DNA from: Calothrix sp. PCC 6303 | GTDB taxonomy: Bacteria; Cyanobacteriota; Cyanobacteriia; Cyanobacteriales; Nostocaceae | Direction: 5' to 3' | NCBI RefSeq assembly: GCF_000317435.1 | Contig: NC_019751.1 | Span: 1,240,001 to 1,304,000 of the forward strand | DNA length: 64,000 nt | Shown here: piece by piece, positions 15,468 through 24,214 of the stretch | Layout: every line of letters begins with the position of its first letter | Position numbering within the stretch: the first letter of the stretch is position 1 | Made by a program: the position numbers and the translations under genes | The notes under the pieces: model-generated | Seen by the model: the letters and a program-made list of their open reading frames with translations, nothing else | The model's database searches: none | Told to the model about the DNA's origin: nothing

Positions 15468-17912
15468 TCAATCTAAATCAACACCTAAAAAACGATCTAA
15501 AAATTTACTTCGCCAAATTATCCGGATCACCAAACACCATTCTAAGGCAATTAATCCCAGCCATAAACAATTAATTGGCGATAAAGGAGCTAATTCAAAA
15601 AACTCACGAATTGGCGGAATATATAGAATCAGCAAATAAACTACAATTAAAATTCCTGATAAAATTGTATAACGCCAATCTCCACTTAAAGGTTCTGAAG
15701 CTACCCAAGCTGTTGTTGGTGGTTTGAGAAAAGGAATTAATAGTAACTCACAGAATACTAAAATCGTCACTAAAGCGGTGCGAGGAGAATCATAACTCAC
15801 CTGATGCATTCTGGCAGTGGGAGGCAAATCTATAATTGCATCAATTAAGTAATATAGATACACCATCAAAGCCACTAAAGTTATTGTGATAGTTGCCGGG
15901 AGAATAAAATTCAGAATTGAACGGATCATACTACGTTTTGGCTGTTCTCCAGGTTGCGCCCAAATTGGAATAAATGTAGTTGGTAAACCGACCCCAATTA
16001 GGGTTACAATTGCACTATGTTTATTCATCAATGGGAAACTATCAGTCACAATTGCTGTAGCAAAAATCAGTAACGAAATACAAGATAGACGCACCATAAA
16101 TAGTTTCATCACATCCCGAATTCCATTTCTAATTCTTTGCCCTTCTAAGAAAGTATTCGGTAAGGTGTCAAAGGAATCTTTGAGGAGAACAATATCTGCA
16201 ATACCTCTGGTTGCATTACTGCCACTTTCCATCGCAATTCCTAAATTAGCCATTTTTAGTGACAAAACATCATTCACACCATCACCAGTCATAGCTACAT
16301 AATGTCCTGCATCCCGCAAACTTTTGACAAGTTGGGCTTTTTGCTGTGGTGTCACTCTTCCAAACACGTTATAGTTTTTAGCAGCACTATTAAATTGTGC
16401 TTCGTCCATTTCAGCTAATTCTGTACCAGAAATTATCTTAATTTCATCGCTAAAACCAGCTTGAGAAGCAATTGCCGCGACAGTTTTGGGATTATCTCCA
16501 GAAATAATTTTGAGAGTAATTCCAGCTTTAACAAAACCTTGCAATGTTTCCTTAACTCCAATGCGTAGTTGATCATTAAAAACTAGAATACCTAAAGGAA
16601 TTATATTTTCGGGTAACTGAGGAATATCAGGATCTTCAATAATTGCATCGGGAGTCCTGGCAAATAGCAATACCCGTAAACCAGCTTCTATTTTTTGTTG
16701 AATATAATCATAATTTTTAGCATCCAATTGGATCTTATCTAATATTTTTTCGGGAGCAGATAATATATAGGTTTCGGGATCCTTCTCACCATTAAACGTG
16801 ATTAAACTCCACTTGCGATCGCTTGAGAAGGCAACCTCAGTTACAGTCGGCTTTTGATAACCAGGACAACTCAGCAAAATTGCTTCATTAGTCTTATTTC
16901 CACCCTTCGTAGTGGCAGCATAGTTACCTAATTTAGACCGCAAATCACTCTCACAAATATCTATTGGGATAATTTCCTGGAGATTAAGTTGATTACTTGT
17001 TAAAGTTCCCGTTTTATCTAAGCATAATACATCAACATTACTTAAAGATTCCAAAGCATTAGTTTGTTGGATGAGGATATTTTGTCCAAACATCCTCACT
17101 GCACCTGTCACATAGGAAATAGTAATAGCAATTAATAAACCAGCCGGAATCAAACCAGCAATTACAGCTGCTCTTTGAATAATTTCATTTAAAGATTGAG
17201 AACGAATAAAAAAACTAATAGTAATTAATATCCACAAAAAACAAGCGATTAAGAGAAAAACTCGAATAATCAAATTTATCTCCATTTGCAGAGGTGTATA
17301 AACTTGGCGAAACTCCCTTGCACCCACCATTAGCTGATAGGCAATCGTATCCACACCCACTTTCTTGGCTTCATAACAAACACTCCCACTTACACAAAAA
17401 CTACCTGAATAAACAGGTTTATTTTCTACTTTCGGAATTAAGTCAGATTCCCCAGTTAATAATGATTCATCTACCTCAATTTTCCCCTCACCTACCACCT
17501 CCCCATCCACCAGAATCTGATCACCAGGACGGAGAATTAAAATATCTCCCAACACGATTTCTGCAGGTTCAATTGTATGTTCCTCACCATCACGAACTAC
17601 AGTGGCTACAGGGCGAGTCAGCAAAGCAATTTTTTCCAGCTTCTGTTTTGCCCAAATTTCCTGAACAATCCCAATAATGACACCACTGAAGACAATAGAA
17701 GCAACAAATATGGCATCTGTAGGTCGTCTTAGAAATAGGAAAATAACACTAATGGCAAAAAACACCGCATTTACAAACGTAAACAGATTTTCGCGGAAAA
17801 TTTGCGTATAAGAACGACTAGTAGGTAACTTAGCATTATTGCTCTCACCAGCCAATTGCTTGGCTTTAACTTCCTTAAGACTTAAACCTTGTATCTTTGT
17901 CATCAGCTTCAT
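15468..17912 (-). CDS. P-type cation-transporting ATPase (CtpE-like group)
   Basis: The 814-residue ATPase has actuator motif TGES at 153-156, phosphorylation site DKTGT with Asp299, SAPE in the nucleotide domain in place of the usual KGAPE, and the hinge GDGVNDVLSLK. It has about ten hydrophobic segments in four groups. Helix 4 reads IPAGLLIAI (residues 255-263): the ion-binding PEGL Glu of Ca/Na/K pumps is replaced by Ala, and there is no CPC motif of heavy-metal pumps. This places it near the less studied CtpE-like branch, and the ion cannot be named. ATP1 and ATP4 in-frame starts (17912, 17903) are both possible. Confidence 0.85.
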   Translation of the reverse strand: MKLMTKIQGLSLKEVKAKQLAGESNNAKLPTSRSYTQIFRENLFTFVNAVFFAISVIFLFLRRPTDAIFVASIVFSGVIIGIVQEIWAKQKLEKIALLTRPVATVVRDGEEHTIEPAEIVLGDILILRPGDQILVDGEVVGEGKIEVDESLLTGESDLIPKVENKPVYSGSFCVSGSVCYEAKKVGVDTIAYQLMVGAREFRQVYTPLQMEINLIIRVFLLIACFLWILITISFFIRSQSLNEIIQRAAVIAGLIPAGLLIAITISYVTGAVRMFGQNILIQQTNALESLSNVDVLCLDKTGTLTSNQLNLQEIIPIDICESDLRSKLGNYAATTKGGNKTNEAILLSCPGYQKPTVTEVAFSSDRKWSLITFNGEKDPETYILSAPEKILDKIQLDAKNYDYIQQKIEAGLRVLLFARTPDAIIEDPDIPQLPENIIPLGILVFNDQLRIGVKETLQGFVKAGITLKIISGDNPKTVAAIASQAGFSDEIKIISGTELAEMDEAQFNSAAKNYNVFGRVTPQQKAQLVKSLRDAGHYVAMTGDGVNDVLSLKMANLGIAMESGSNATRGIADIVLLKDSFDTLPNTFLEGQRIRNGIRDVMKLFMVRLSCISLLIFATAIVTDSFPLMNKHSAIVTLIGVGLPTTFIPIWAQPGEQPKRSMIRSILNFILPATITITLVALMVYLYYLIDAIIDLPPTARMHQVSYDSPRTALVTILVFCELLLIPFLKPPTTAWVASEPLSGDWRYTILSGILIVVYLLILYIPPIREFFELAPLSPINCLWLGLIALEWCLVIRIIWRSKFLDRFLGVDLD

Positions 17913-18061
17913 TTCTTTACAACTTGGTGGTATATTCGGCTCAAAAGTCTTTTAATATAAGGCTTTTACCATAGTTTCCCAATCACAGCAACATTTTCGT
18001 GGCAAATTGGATAATCGGCTAGAATTTGGATTCCTAATCCATAGCTGTTAAACCACCTGAG

Positions 18062-20290
18062 ATGAAAAAAACAATTGTCATATTCTTAGTCACAATCATT
18101 ACCTATATCAGCTTTGTACCACCTATAACCGCACGGATTTCTGACTTACAAGATTTACCAGATCAAAATCAAACCAGTCAGGAACAACTTTTGTACCATG
18201 TAAAAGTACCCAATACTCGTAAAATTATGACTATTAATCAAGGTTTAACATATCCACAAACTCGTAAAAGCGAACAAACTGATAATTATCATGGTATCCA
18301 AGTTGCTGATCCTTACCGCTGGTTAGAGAATCCTGACTCCCCAGAAACCAAGACTTGGGTGGAAGCACAGAATAAATTAACCAATAGCTATCTCAATCAA
18401 ATCCCCGCTAGAGACAAAATTAAGCAGCGTCTCACCCAACTTTGGGATTATGAAAAATATGGTACCCCTTTTAAATCGGGAAATCGTTACTTTTTCTTTA
18501 AAAATAATGGCTTACAAAATCAAAGTGTACTTTATACTCTGAAGAATCTAGATGATGAACCAGAAATTTTAATCGATCCAAATAAACTGTCAGAAGATGG
18601 AACTGTATCGCTTGCTGGTTTATCAGTTAGTGAGAATGGTGAACTAATTGCCTATGGTTTATCGGTATCTGGTTCTGATTGGCAACAGTGGAAAGTCCGC
18701 AATGTTGAAACGAAAAAAGATTTAGAAGACAACTTAAAATGGATTAAATTCTCTGGTGCATCATGGACGAAAGATCACAAAGGATTTTTCTATAGTCGCT
18801 ATGATGAACCTAATGAAAAGACTAAATTAGAGGCAGTTAATTACTATCAAAAACTCTATTATCATAAAATTGGTAATCCTCAATCGGAAGATACATTAAT
18901 TTATCAACGTCCTGACCAAAAAGAATGGGGTTTCAATGGTTCTGTAAGTGAAGATGGTAAATATCTCCTAATTTCTGTATGGTTAGGAACTAGCCCAAAA
19001 AACTTACTTTTCTACAAAGACTTAACCAAAAAAGATGCCGAAGTTATTGAACTAATTAATGAATTTCAAGCCGATTTTAGCTTTATTGATAATGATGAAA
19101 GTATTTTTTACTTCCGCACAGATTTAAATGCACCTCGTGGACGGATTCTTGCCATTGATACAAAACATCCCGAAAATAGTAATTGGCGGGAAATTATTCC
19201 TCAAAACCAGGAAACACTAACAAGTGCGGGAATTATTAACCATCAATTTGTAGTTGACTATCTCAAAGATGCTCAAAGTCAAATCAAGATTTTTGATTTA
19301 CAAGGGAAATTTATTCAAGAGGTGAAATTACCAGGAATTGGTTCCGTTGGTGGCTTTAATGGCAAACGGAGTGATACGGAAACTTTTTATAGTTTTACCA
19401 GTTTTACAGTTCCAGGGACTATTTATCATTACGACTTTAAAACAGATAAAAGTAAAATTTATCGACAGCCAAAAGTAGATTTTCAGCCAGAAAACTACGA
19501 AACAAAACAGGTATTTTATGAGAGCAAAGATGGGACAAAAGTTCCCATGTTTATTACCCATAAAAAAGGCATCAAATTAGATGGGAATAATCCCACCTAT
19601 TTATATGGTTATGGTGGTTTTAACGTTTCCCTAACTCCCAGCTTCTCACTGAGTAATTTAGCATGGATGGAAATGGGAGGTGTATATGTCAGCGTCAACC
19701 TACGTGGTGGTGCCGAATATGGAGAAGAATGGCATCAAGCAGGAATGAAACACCAAAAGCAAAACGTATTTGATGACTTTATCGCCGCAGGCGAATGGTT
19801 AATTAAGCATAAATATACCAGTTCTGGGAAACTAGCGATCGCTGGTGGCAGCAACGGGGGATTATTGGTGGGTGCTTGCATGACGCAGCGTCCAGATTTA
19901 TTTGCTGCTGCATTACCTGCTGTGGGTGTCATGGATATGTTACGCTTCCACAAATTTACCATCGGTTGGGCTTGGACTTCCGAATATGGTTCATCTGAAA
20001 ATGCCGAGGAATTTAAAACACTATATGCTTACTCACCCTTGCATCAACTAAAACCAGGGGTAAAATATCCCGCAACATTAATTACCACAGCAGATCATGA
20101 TGATAGGGTAGTTCCCGCACATAGTTTTAAATTTGCTGCTACACTCCAAGCTATGCACAAAGGTAGTAACCCAGTTTTGATTAGAATCGAAACTAAAGCT
20201 GGACATGGTGGAGGAAAACCCACAACTAAAGTAATTGAGGAAGCGAGCGATAAATGGGCATTTTTGGTTCAGAATTTAGGAATGGAATAA
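18062..20290 (+). CDS. Prolyl oligopeptidase (S9A), probably exported
   Basis: The 742-residue enzyme has an N-terminal signal-like segment (about 1-25, MKKTIVIFLVTIITYISFV), so it probably acts in the periplasm; many S9A enzymes lack this. The family start YHGIQVADPYRWLEN lies at about 76-90, the seven-bladed propeller at about 130-470 and the alpha/beta-hydrolase domain at about 480-740. The catalytic Ser597 is in GGSNGG, the Asp lies in ADHDDRVVP (about 680) and His715 is in KAGHGGG. It cleaves short proline-containing peptides on the carboxyl side of proline. It is monocistronic with a hairpin at 20328. Confidence 0.95.
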   Translation: MKKTIVIFLVTIITYISFVPPITARISDLQDLPDQNQTSQEQLLYHVKVPNTRKIMTINQGLTYPQTRKSEQTDNYHGIQVADPYRWLENPDSPETKTWVEAQNKLTNSYLNQIPARDKIKQRLTQLWDYEKYGTPFKSGNRYFFFKNNGLQNQSVLYTLKNLDDEPEILIDPNKLSEDGTVSLAGLSVSENGELIAYGLSVSGSDWQQWKVRNVETKKDLEDNLKWIKFSGASWTKDHKGFFYSRYDEPNEKTKLEAVNYYQKLYYHKIGNPQSEDTLIYQRPDQKEWGFNGSVSEDGKYLLISVWLGTSPKNLLFYKDLTKKDAEVIELINEFQADFSFIDNDESIFYFRTDLNAPRGRILAIDTKHPENSNWREIIPQNQETLTSAGIINHQFVVDYLKDAQSQIKIFDLQGKFIQEVKLPGIGSVGGFNGKRSDTETFYSFTSFTVPGTIYHYDFKTDKSKIYRQPKVDFQPENYETKQVFYESKDGTKVPMFITHKKGIKLDGNNPTYLYGYGGFNVSLTPSFSLSNLAWMEMGGVYVSVNLRGGAEYGEEWHQAGMKHQKQNVFDDFIAAGEWLIKHKYTSSGKLAIAGGSNGGLLVGACMTQRPDLFAAALPAVGVMDMLRFHKFTIGWAWTSEYGSSENAEEFKTLYAYSPLHQLKPGVKYPATLITTADHDDRVVPAHSFKFAATLQAMHKGSNPVLIRIETKAGHGGGKPTTKVIEEASDKWAFLVQNLGME

Positions 20291-20327
20291 TGCCGAGTTG
20301 TTTTTAATAGAATTATTAGAAATGTAG

Positions 20328-20347
20328 AGACGCGATACATCGCGTCT
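20328..20347 (+). terminator. Hairpin after the prolyl oligopeptidase gene
   Basis: AGACGCGAT and ATCGCGTCT pair perfectly around an AC loop and are followed by TTC. The T-tract is weak, so it could be a repeat hairpin reused as a terminator. Confidence 0.5.
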
Positions 20348-20368
20348 TTCGACAGTTTCGTAGACAAT

Positions 20369-20548
20369 AGGACTTACGCATTGACAAAAAAGGCAAAATA
20401 TAGTTGCAGGTAAAACCAGGTTTGTTGTAGGGGTTTAGCACTGCTAAACCCCTACTGCGCGGCTTTACATATCAATTTAATAAAACCTTGGAATGACCTA
20501 TTTTCACAGGATGCATTACATGATTAATTTGTACAGTGCGTAAGTCCT
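20369..20548. mobile_element. MITE-like element, 180 bp, 12-bp terminal inverted repeats
   Basis: AGGACTTACGCA at 20369-20380 is matched by TGCGTAAGTCCT at 20537-20548. Counting GGACTTACGCA as the end, the flanks TAGACAATA and TAGACAACA agree at 8 of 9 bases, which looks like a 9-bp target duplication. There is no coding capacity. A perfect hairpin (20427-20455) lies inside. A related element with GACTTACGCAA ends is at 43300-43482. Confidence 0.7.
20427..20455. repeat. 29-nt hairpin GTAGGGGTTTAGCA/TGCTAAACCCCTAC
   Basis: A perfect 14-bp stem with a 1-nt apex. A near copy is at 29553-29582, and it shares ends and apex with the GTAGAGACGTAGCA hairpins at 25630 and 29439. Confidence 0.8.
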
Positions 20549-20699
20549 AGACAACATAAATATTAATTATCTTTGACAACAGTTAAAAATTTGTGATTTT
20601 TCTCAGTTAGTTATGTTGGGTTCCACTTCGTTTCATCCAACCTTATATAAAGATTGCGTTCGCGCAGCGTTCCGTAGGAATATCGCAATACTAATACCT

Positions 20700-20731
20700 C
20701 AGAGCATCGCACCAATGAAACTATCATCTCG
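20700..20731 (+). repeat. Direct repeat flanking the VapC remnant, copy 1
   Basis: The 32-bp segment matches 21339-21370 at 30 of 32 positions. Weaker similarity extends about 17 bp upstream (AATATCGCA in both). The pair brackets the antitoxin and truncated toxin. Confidence 0.75.
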
Positions 20732-20792
20732 TTACAGTGCGATCGCATTTTATCGATTGTGATTATGGAACAGCAATACTCTTTCGCTGATT

Positions 20793-21005
20793 TCATCTTA
20801 CTTGAAATTTTATAGTAATTATCGTAGCGACGCTTTTGATGCTCAATTTCAATTTATGATAAGCGATACCATAAAGAATCTCTGCTTGAGTGATTGTCGT
20901 AGTAAACAAATCAGTTAAAGATTGTTGAACAGCCCAATTACGAACTATTTCAGATTTTTTGGGCTTCATTAATTCTGACAAGACATTTGTATCAAGAATA
21001 ATCAT
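20793..21005 (-). pseudogene. vapC: Truncated VapC-type PIN-domain toxin
   Basis: The first 48 or so residues are a good PIN-domain start: MIILDTNVLSELMKPKKSE with the metal-binding Asp5, then TTTITQAEILYGIA with the conserved Glu43. After GIAYHKLKLSIKSV the sequence loses family resemblance and stops at residue 70, whereas full VapC proteins have about 135 residues and need further acidic residues in the second half. The toxin ribonuclease is therefore almost surely inactive. Its ATG overlaps the antitoxin stop by four bases (ATGA), the usual coupled arrangement. Deletion next to the repeat at 20700 is the likely cause. Confidence 0.8.
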
Positions 21006-21271
21006 TCTTCAAATGTTGAGACGGCGCGGATAGGTTCCCTCTTAAATTCAGGTAACTCAAAGTCTCCCAAATTCGCAAAACGCTGCTTAATTATAGTAGC
21101 TATATTTGATGTATCTTCGTTATTTTCTGTTAAAGCAGAGCGAAGAATTTCTCTAGCTTCTTCTTCAAGAGAACGACCATGTTTTTCGGCTTGTTTTTGT
21201 AGACGATATTTGATGTCATCATCTAGATTAGAGATAGTTATGTTAAAGATTTTCAAAGTTAGCTTCTCCAC
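21002..21271 (-). CDS. FitA/VapB-type ribbon-helix-helix antitoxin
   Basis: The 89-residue product begins with a ribbon-helix-helix DNA-binding domain (ITISNLDDDIKYRLQKQA, EEEAREILRSAL) and ends with an acidic toxin-binding tail. FitA-like antitoxins bind the toxin through the tail and repress their own operon. The listed start is GTG at 21271; a TTG at 21256 (family-like KIFNITISNL) with GGAG 9 nt upstream is a strong alternative. It is intact although its toxin is truncated, so it may persist as an orphan repressor. Confidence 0.8.
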   Translation of the reverse strand: MEKLTLKIFNITISNLDDDIKYRLQKQAEKHGRSLEEEAREILRSALTENNEDTSNIATIIKQRFANLGDFELPEFKREPIRAVSTFEE

Positions 21272-21338
21272 TTTTTGAATGCTTTAATTTTAGCGTAGGT
21301 CAGACCTAGCCAAGGCGAAATATCGCATAACACCACCA

Positions 21339-21370
21339 CAGAGCATCACACCAATGAAACTATCATTTCG
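21339..21370 (+). repeat. Direct repeat flanking the VapC remnant, copy 2
   Basis: Same orientation as 20700-20731, with 30 of 32 bases equal (CAGAGCATC..ACCAATGAAACTATCAT). It lies just upstream of the antitoxin gene. Confidence 0.75.
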
Positions 21371-21457
21371 CTAAAATCGCTAAAATTGCCAAAATATAGT
21401 TCCAAACAAATTCCCTGGATATCTACTTTGCTCATTGTGTATTTAAAAGTGTAATCC

Positions 21458-23470
21458 TTACTTCAACCGCCAAATTTTGATGGTGTAGTCATCACTACCA
21501 CTGACAAGGGTTTTGCCATCTGGGCTAATGGCGACGGAATTAACTGGGCGGGAATGCCCTGTGAGGGTGCGGATTTGCTGTCCTGTTTCCAGATTCCACA
21601 GTTTGATGGTGCCATCATAACTACCACTGACAAGGGTTTTGCCATCTGGGCTGATGGCGAGGGAAATAACCCAGTCAGAATGCCCTGTGAGGGTGCGGAT
21701 TTGCTCTCCTGTTGCTAGATTCCACAGTTTGATTGTCTTGTCAAAACTAGCACTGGCAAGGGTTTTGCCATCTGGGCTGATGGCGACGGACTTAACTAGG
21801 CCAGAATCCCCTGGGCCGTAATGCCCTGTAAGGGTACGGATTTCCTCTCCCGTTCCTAGATTCCACAGTTTGATGATTCCGTCAGAACTACTACTAGCAA
21901 GGGTTCTACTATCTGGGCTGATGGCAACGGACTGAACAGAGCGAGAATGCCCTGTGAGGGTGCGGATTTGCTCTCCTGTTACTAGATTCCATAATTTGAT
22001 GGTCTTGTCCTGACTACCACTGGCAAGGGTTTGGCTATCTGGGCTGATGGCGACAACTAAGTCAGATTGCCCAGTAATGGTGCGAATTTGCTCTCCTGTT
22101 GCTAGATTCCATAATTTGATGGTCTTATCACGACTACTACTGGCAAGGGTTTGGCTATCTGGGCTGATGGCGACAGACCAAACTAAGTCAGAATGCCCAG
22201 TAATGGTGCGGATTTGCTCTCCTGTTACTAGATTCCATAATTTGATGGTCTTGTCCTGACTACCACTGGCAAGGGTTTTGCCATCTGGGCTAACGGCGAT
22301 GGAAGTAACCCCTTTAGAATGCCCTTTGAGGGTTCTTTGTAATAAAACTCCGCTTGGTATGCTGGTATTTATAGATATCGGATTAGTTGGAAATAAGCCA
22401 TAGCGAACATAACCATATATTTGAGTTCCAACTAATGCGATCGCAGTACCCACCAGTAATATTTTTCTGAAATTAAAATTTTGTTTGGATAGCTTTTTTA
22501 ATAATCTTTGTGGTGCTGCTAATATTGATGCTAGTGAATGAGGAATTACTGTAGAAGCTAAAGGTAATACTGGGGTTGCAATTACTGGCTGGAAATTCAA
22601 ATCTTGTAAAACTTCCCCAACCGACTGATAGCGCTGCTGATATTCTTCCTGCAACAATTTATCCAGAATTTGCCCCAATTCTTCACTCACTGCTTGCTGT
22701 AAATGCTGTCTCCAATTCCTCACCCACCCATAACCTTGACTTTTCCACAATTGCCAAGGATGAATTCCACTCAATAAATGAAAGCAAGTTGCACCCAAAC
22801 TATATAAATCGCTGGCTGGATAAACTTTTCCATCCTGCATTTGCTCCAACGGTGCATAACCAAAGGTACCAATTGTTGTTCCTTTTGCTGTCATCACTGT
22901 TTTTGTCAGTTGCTTGGAGGCACCAAAGTCAATTAAAACAATTTTGCCATCTCCACGCTGAATTATATTATCTGGCTTAATATCTCGATGAATTACCTTT
23001 TGTTGATGTACAACCTGGAGAATACTTAACAAATCCTGCAATAAATCCCGTATCTTTCCCTCGCTGAAAGTTCCTTGCTGTTGCAGTTGTTTGAGTAAAT
23101 TCTGCCCATCGATAAACTGCTGCACCAAATATAAACGACTATCTTCTTGAAAATAAGCCAACAAAGTGGGAATTTGTGGGTGTTCTCCTAACTGTTGCAG
23201 TCTTCTCGCTTCCTGTTCAAATAATTCCGTCGCCTTTTGCAGTGCTGCTGTTTCTTGAACTTGTGGTGCAAACTGCTTGATGACACACTTTTCGTTCAAC
23301 TTGTCTGTATCTTCTGCCAAATAGGTTTTGCCAAAACCACCACCACCCAAGGATTTAACCGGACGATAGCGATTTCTCAGTATTACTAAGGGAACATGGC
23401 AATTAGGGCAATATTCTTCACCATCAGGTACAGGTGGATTATGGCAAGCTGGGTTAAGGCAACAGAGCAT
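21458..23470 (-). CDS. Serine/threonine protein kinase with WD40 propeller
   Basis: The start is at ATG 23470 because cyanobacterial relatives begin M(L)CCLNP.C; an upstream ATG at 23506 adds 12 residues. Domains in order: a zinc-finger-like head with four Cys (CCLNPACHN...CPNC), a kinase with Gly-rich loop GGGGFGKTYLAED, catalytic HRDIKPDNII and DFG in VLIDFGASKQL, one transmembrane helix (KILLVGTAIALVGTQIYGYV), then seven WD40 repeats, enough for one closed propeller. The third repeat is two residues short and has GQS where others have GHS. The repeats are also near-identical at DNA level, so copy exchange is likely. It presumably senses something through the propeller; the side of the membrane is not certain. 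Confidence 0.93.
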   Translation of the reverse strand: MLCCLNPACHNPPVPDGEEYCPNCHVPLVILRNRYRPVKSLGGGGFGKTYLAEDTDKLNEKCVIKQFAPQVQETAALQKATELFEQEARRLQQLGEHPQIPTLLAYFQEDSRLYLVQQFIDGQNLLKQLQQQGTFSEGKIRDLLQDLLSILQVVHQQKVIHRDIKPDNIIQRGDGKIVLIDFGASKQLTKTVMTAKGTTIGTFGYAPLEQMQDGKVYPASDLYSLGATCFHLLSGIHPWQLWKSQGYGWVRNWRQHLQQAVSEELGQILDKLLQEEYQQRYQSVGEVLQDLNFQPVIATPVLPLASTVIPHSLASILAAPQRLLKKLSKQNFNFRKILLVGTAIALVGTQIYGYVRYGLFPTNPISINTSIPSGVLLQRTLKGHSKGVTSIAVSPDGKTLASGSQDKTIKLWNLVTGEQIRTITGHSDLVWSVAISPDSQTLASSSRDKTIKLWNLATGEQIRTITGQSDLVVAISPDSQTLASGSQDKTIKLWNLVTGEQIRTLTGHSRSVQSVAISPDSRTLASSSSDGIIKLWNLGTGEEIRTLTGHYGPGDSGLVKSVAISPDGKTLASASFDKTIKLWNLATGEQIRTLTGHSDWVISLAISPDGKTLVSGSYDGTIKLWNLETGQQIRTLTGHSRPVNSVAISPDGKTLVSGSDDYTIKIWRLK

Positions 23471-23679
23471 AACTGTATATTTACTGGCAGATGGAAGTAT
23501 TATCAAGCATTTACCAGAATTTTTCAGTAAGATTACTGTTTATTTTTGGATCACTTCGTCATTATCGGCTATGTTCCTTTCATTACAATCAATTTGTTTG
23601 TATCACAATTTATTACCTTATTGGTATGAAAATGGAGGATGTGGGTCGATCGCCTTGGAAAGCTAAAAACAGTATTTGG

Positions 23680-23713
23680 TAGCTTGGGTTACGCAAAGCC
23701 TCCACCCAAGCTA
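23680..23713. repeat. Perfect 10-bp inverted repeat
   Basis: TAGCTTGGGT (23680-23689) and ACCCAAGCTA (23704-23713) are separated by 14 nt. No T-tract follows on either strand, so it is not a clear terminator. Confidence 0.5.
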
Positions 23714-24140
23714 ACTGACTAAAAAAACTCATCAATGTTCAACTACTATAAATCTACACTTCTTGTAGATATTTGAAAAACTGAGAGATTCCCTTTGATT
23801 TTGGGTTGATGGTGGAAAAAGTTGTACCGAAGCAGGATAAGTTCTAAAGCATTACTTCAGTTCTCATAACATGAAGCAGAAAAAGCTCAACATGGGAATT
23901 CTCCCATACCTGTCAACTTAATGTGAAAGCCTTACTCAGTAGCGTTTCCACCCAGAGTCTATTGGTGACAACTTAAGCGATGGCAGGTTTTGTCAAGTGG
24001 TATATGGAGAAAAGTCTAAAAAGGCTTGCCGTCGAGATTTGGGTTGATATTTAACTATTCCCAAATCTTGATTTTGGTGAGAAATAAGATAAACCTCGGA
24101 TTATTTTATAAGCTTGTTTTAAAGCTTCCCACTTATGATA

Positions 24141-24214
24141 AAAAAAAGCTCCCTTACATCTGACTGTCAAGGGAACTTAAGTGTGGTGTGAGGAGCAAAC
24201 ATATTGTTTGCATT
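24141..24214 (-). ncRNA. yfr1: Yfr1-like small regulatory RNA
   Basis: On the minus strand a 5' hairpin (GCAAACA-ATA-TGTTTGC, 24211-24195) is followed by an unpaired stretch containing GCTCCTCACACCACAC and then a terminator hairpin (GTTCCCTT/AAGGGAGC, 13-nt loop) ending in seven Ts. Two hairpins around an unpaired (A)CUCCUCACAC is the defining architecture of Yfr1, a conserved cyanobacterial small RNA of about 55-70 nt that represses targets, including porin mRNAs, by base pairing through that motif. A possible -10 box TATGAT lies at 24226-24221. No protein gene on this strand lies nearby, so the terminator is otherwise unexplained. Confidence 0.78.

Larger units (their letters stand above)
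20291..20792. other. Gene-free region with terminator, MITE and repeat remnants
   Basis: It contains the hairpin at 20328, the MITE-like element at 20369-20548, a GC-rich word GCGTTCGCGCAGCGTTCCG near 20658 related to dispersed cyanobacterial repeats, and the first of two direct repeats at 20700-20731. No convincing gene is present. Confidence 0.6.

Noticed and set aside
17294-17677. 127-codon plus-strand frame inside the P-type ATPase gene
   Set aside because: It is fully antisense to a well-supported gene, and its His/Pro-rich translation is what the reverse strand of that gene would give.
20611-20796. 61-codon minus-strand frame after the VapC remnant
   Set aside because: It runs through repeat DNA and ends in the direct repeat region; the translation does not continue the PIN domain or resemble a protein.
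21480-22340. Repeated blocks of about 126 bp resembling a tandem array
   Set aside because: They are the WD40 blades of the kinase gene and are explained by the protein.
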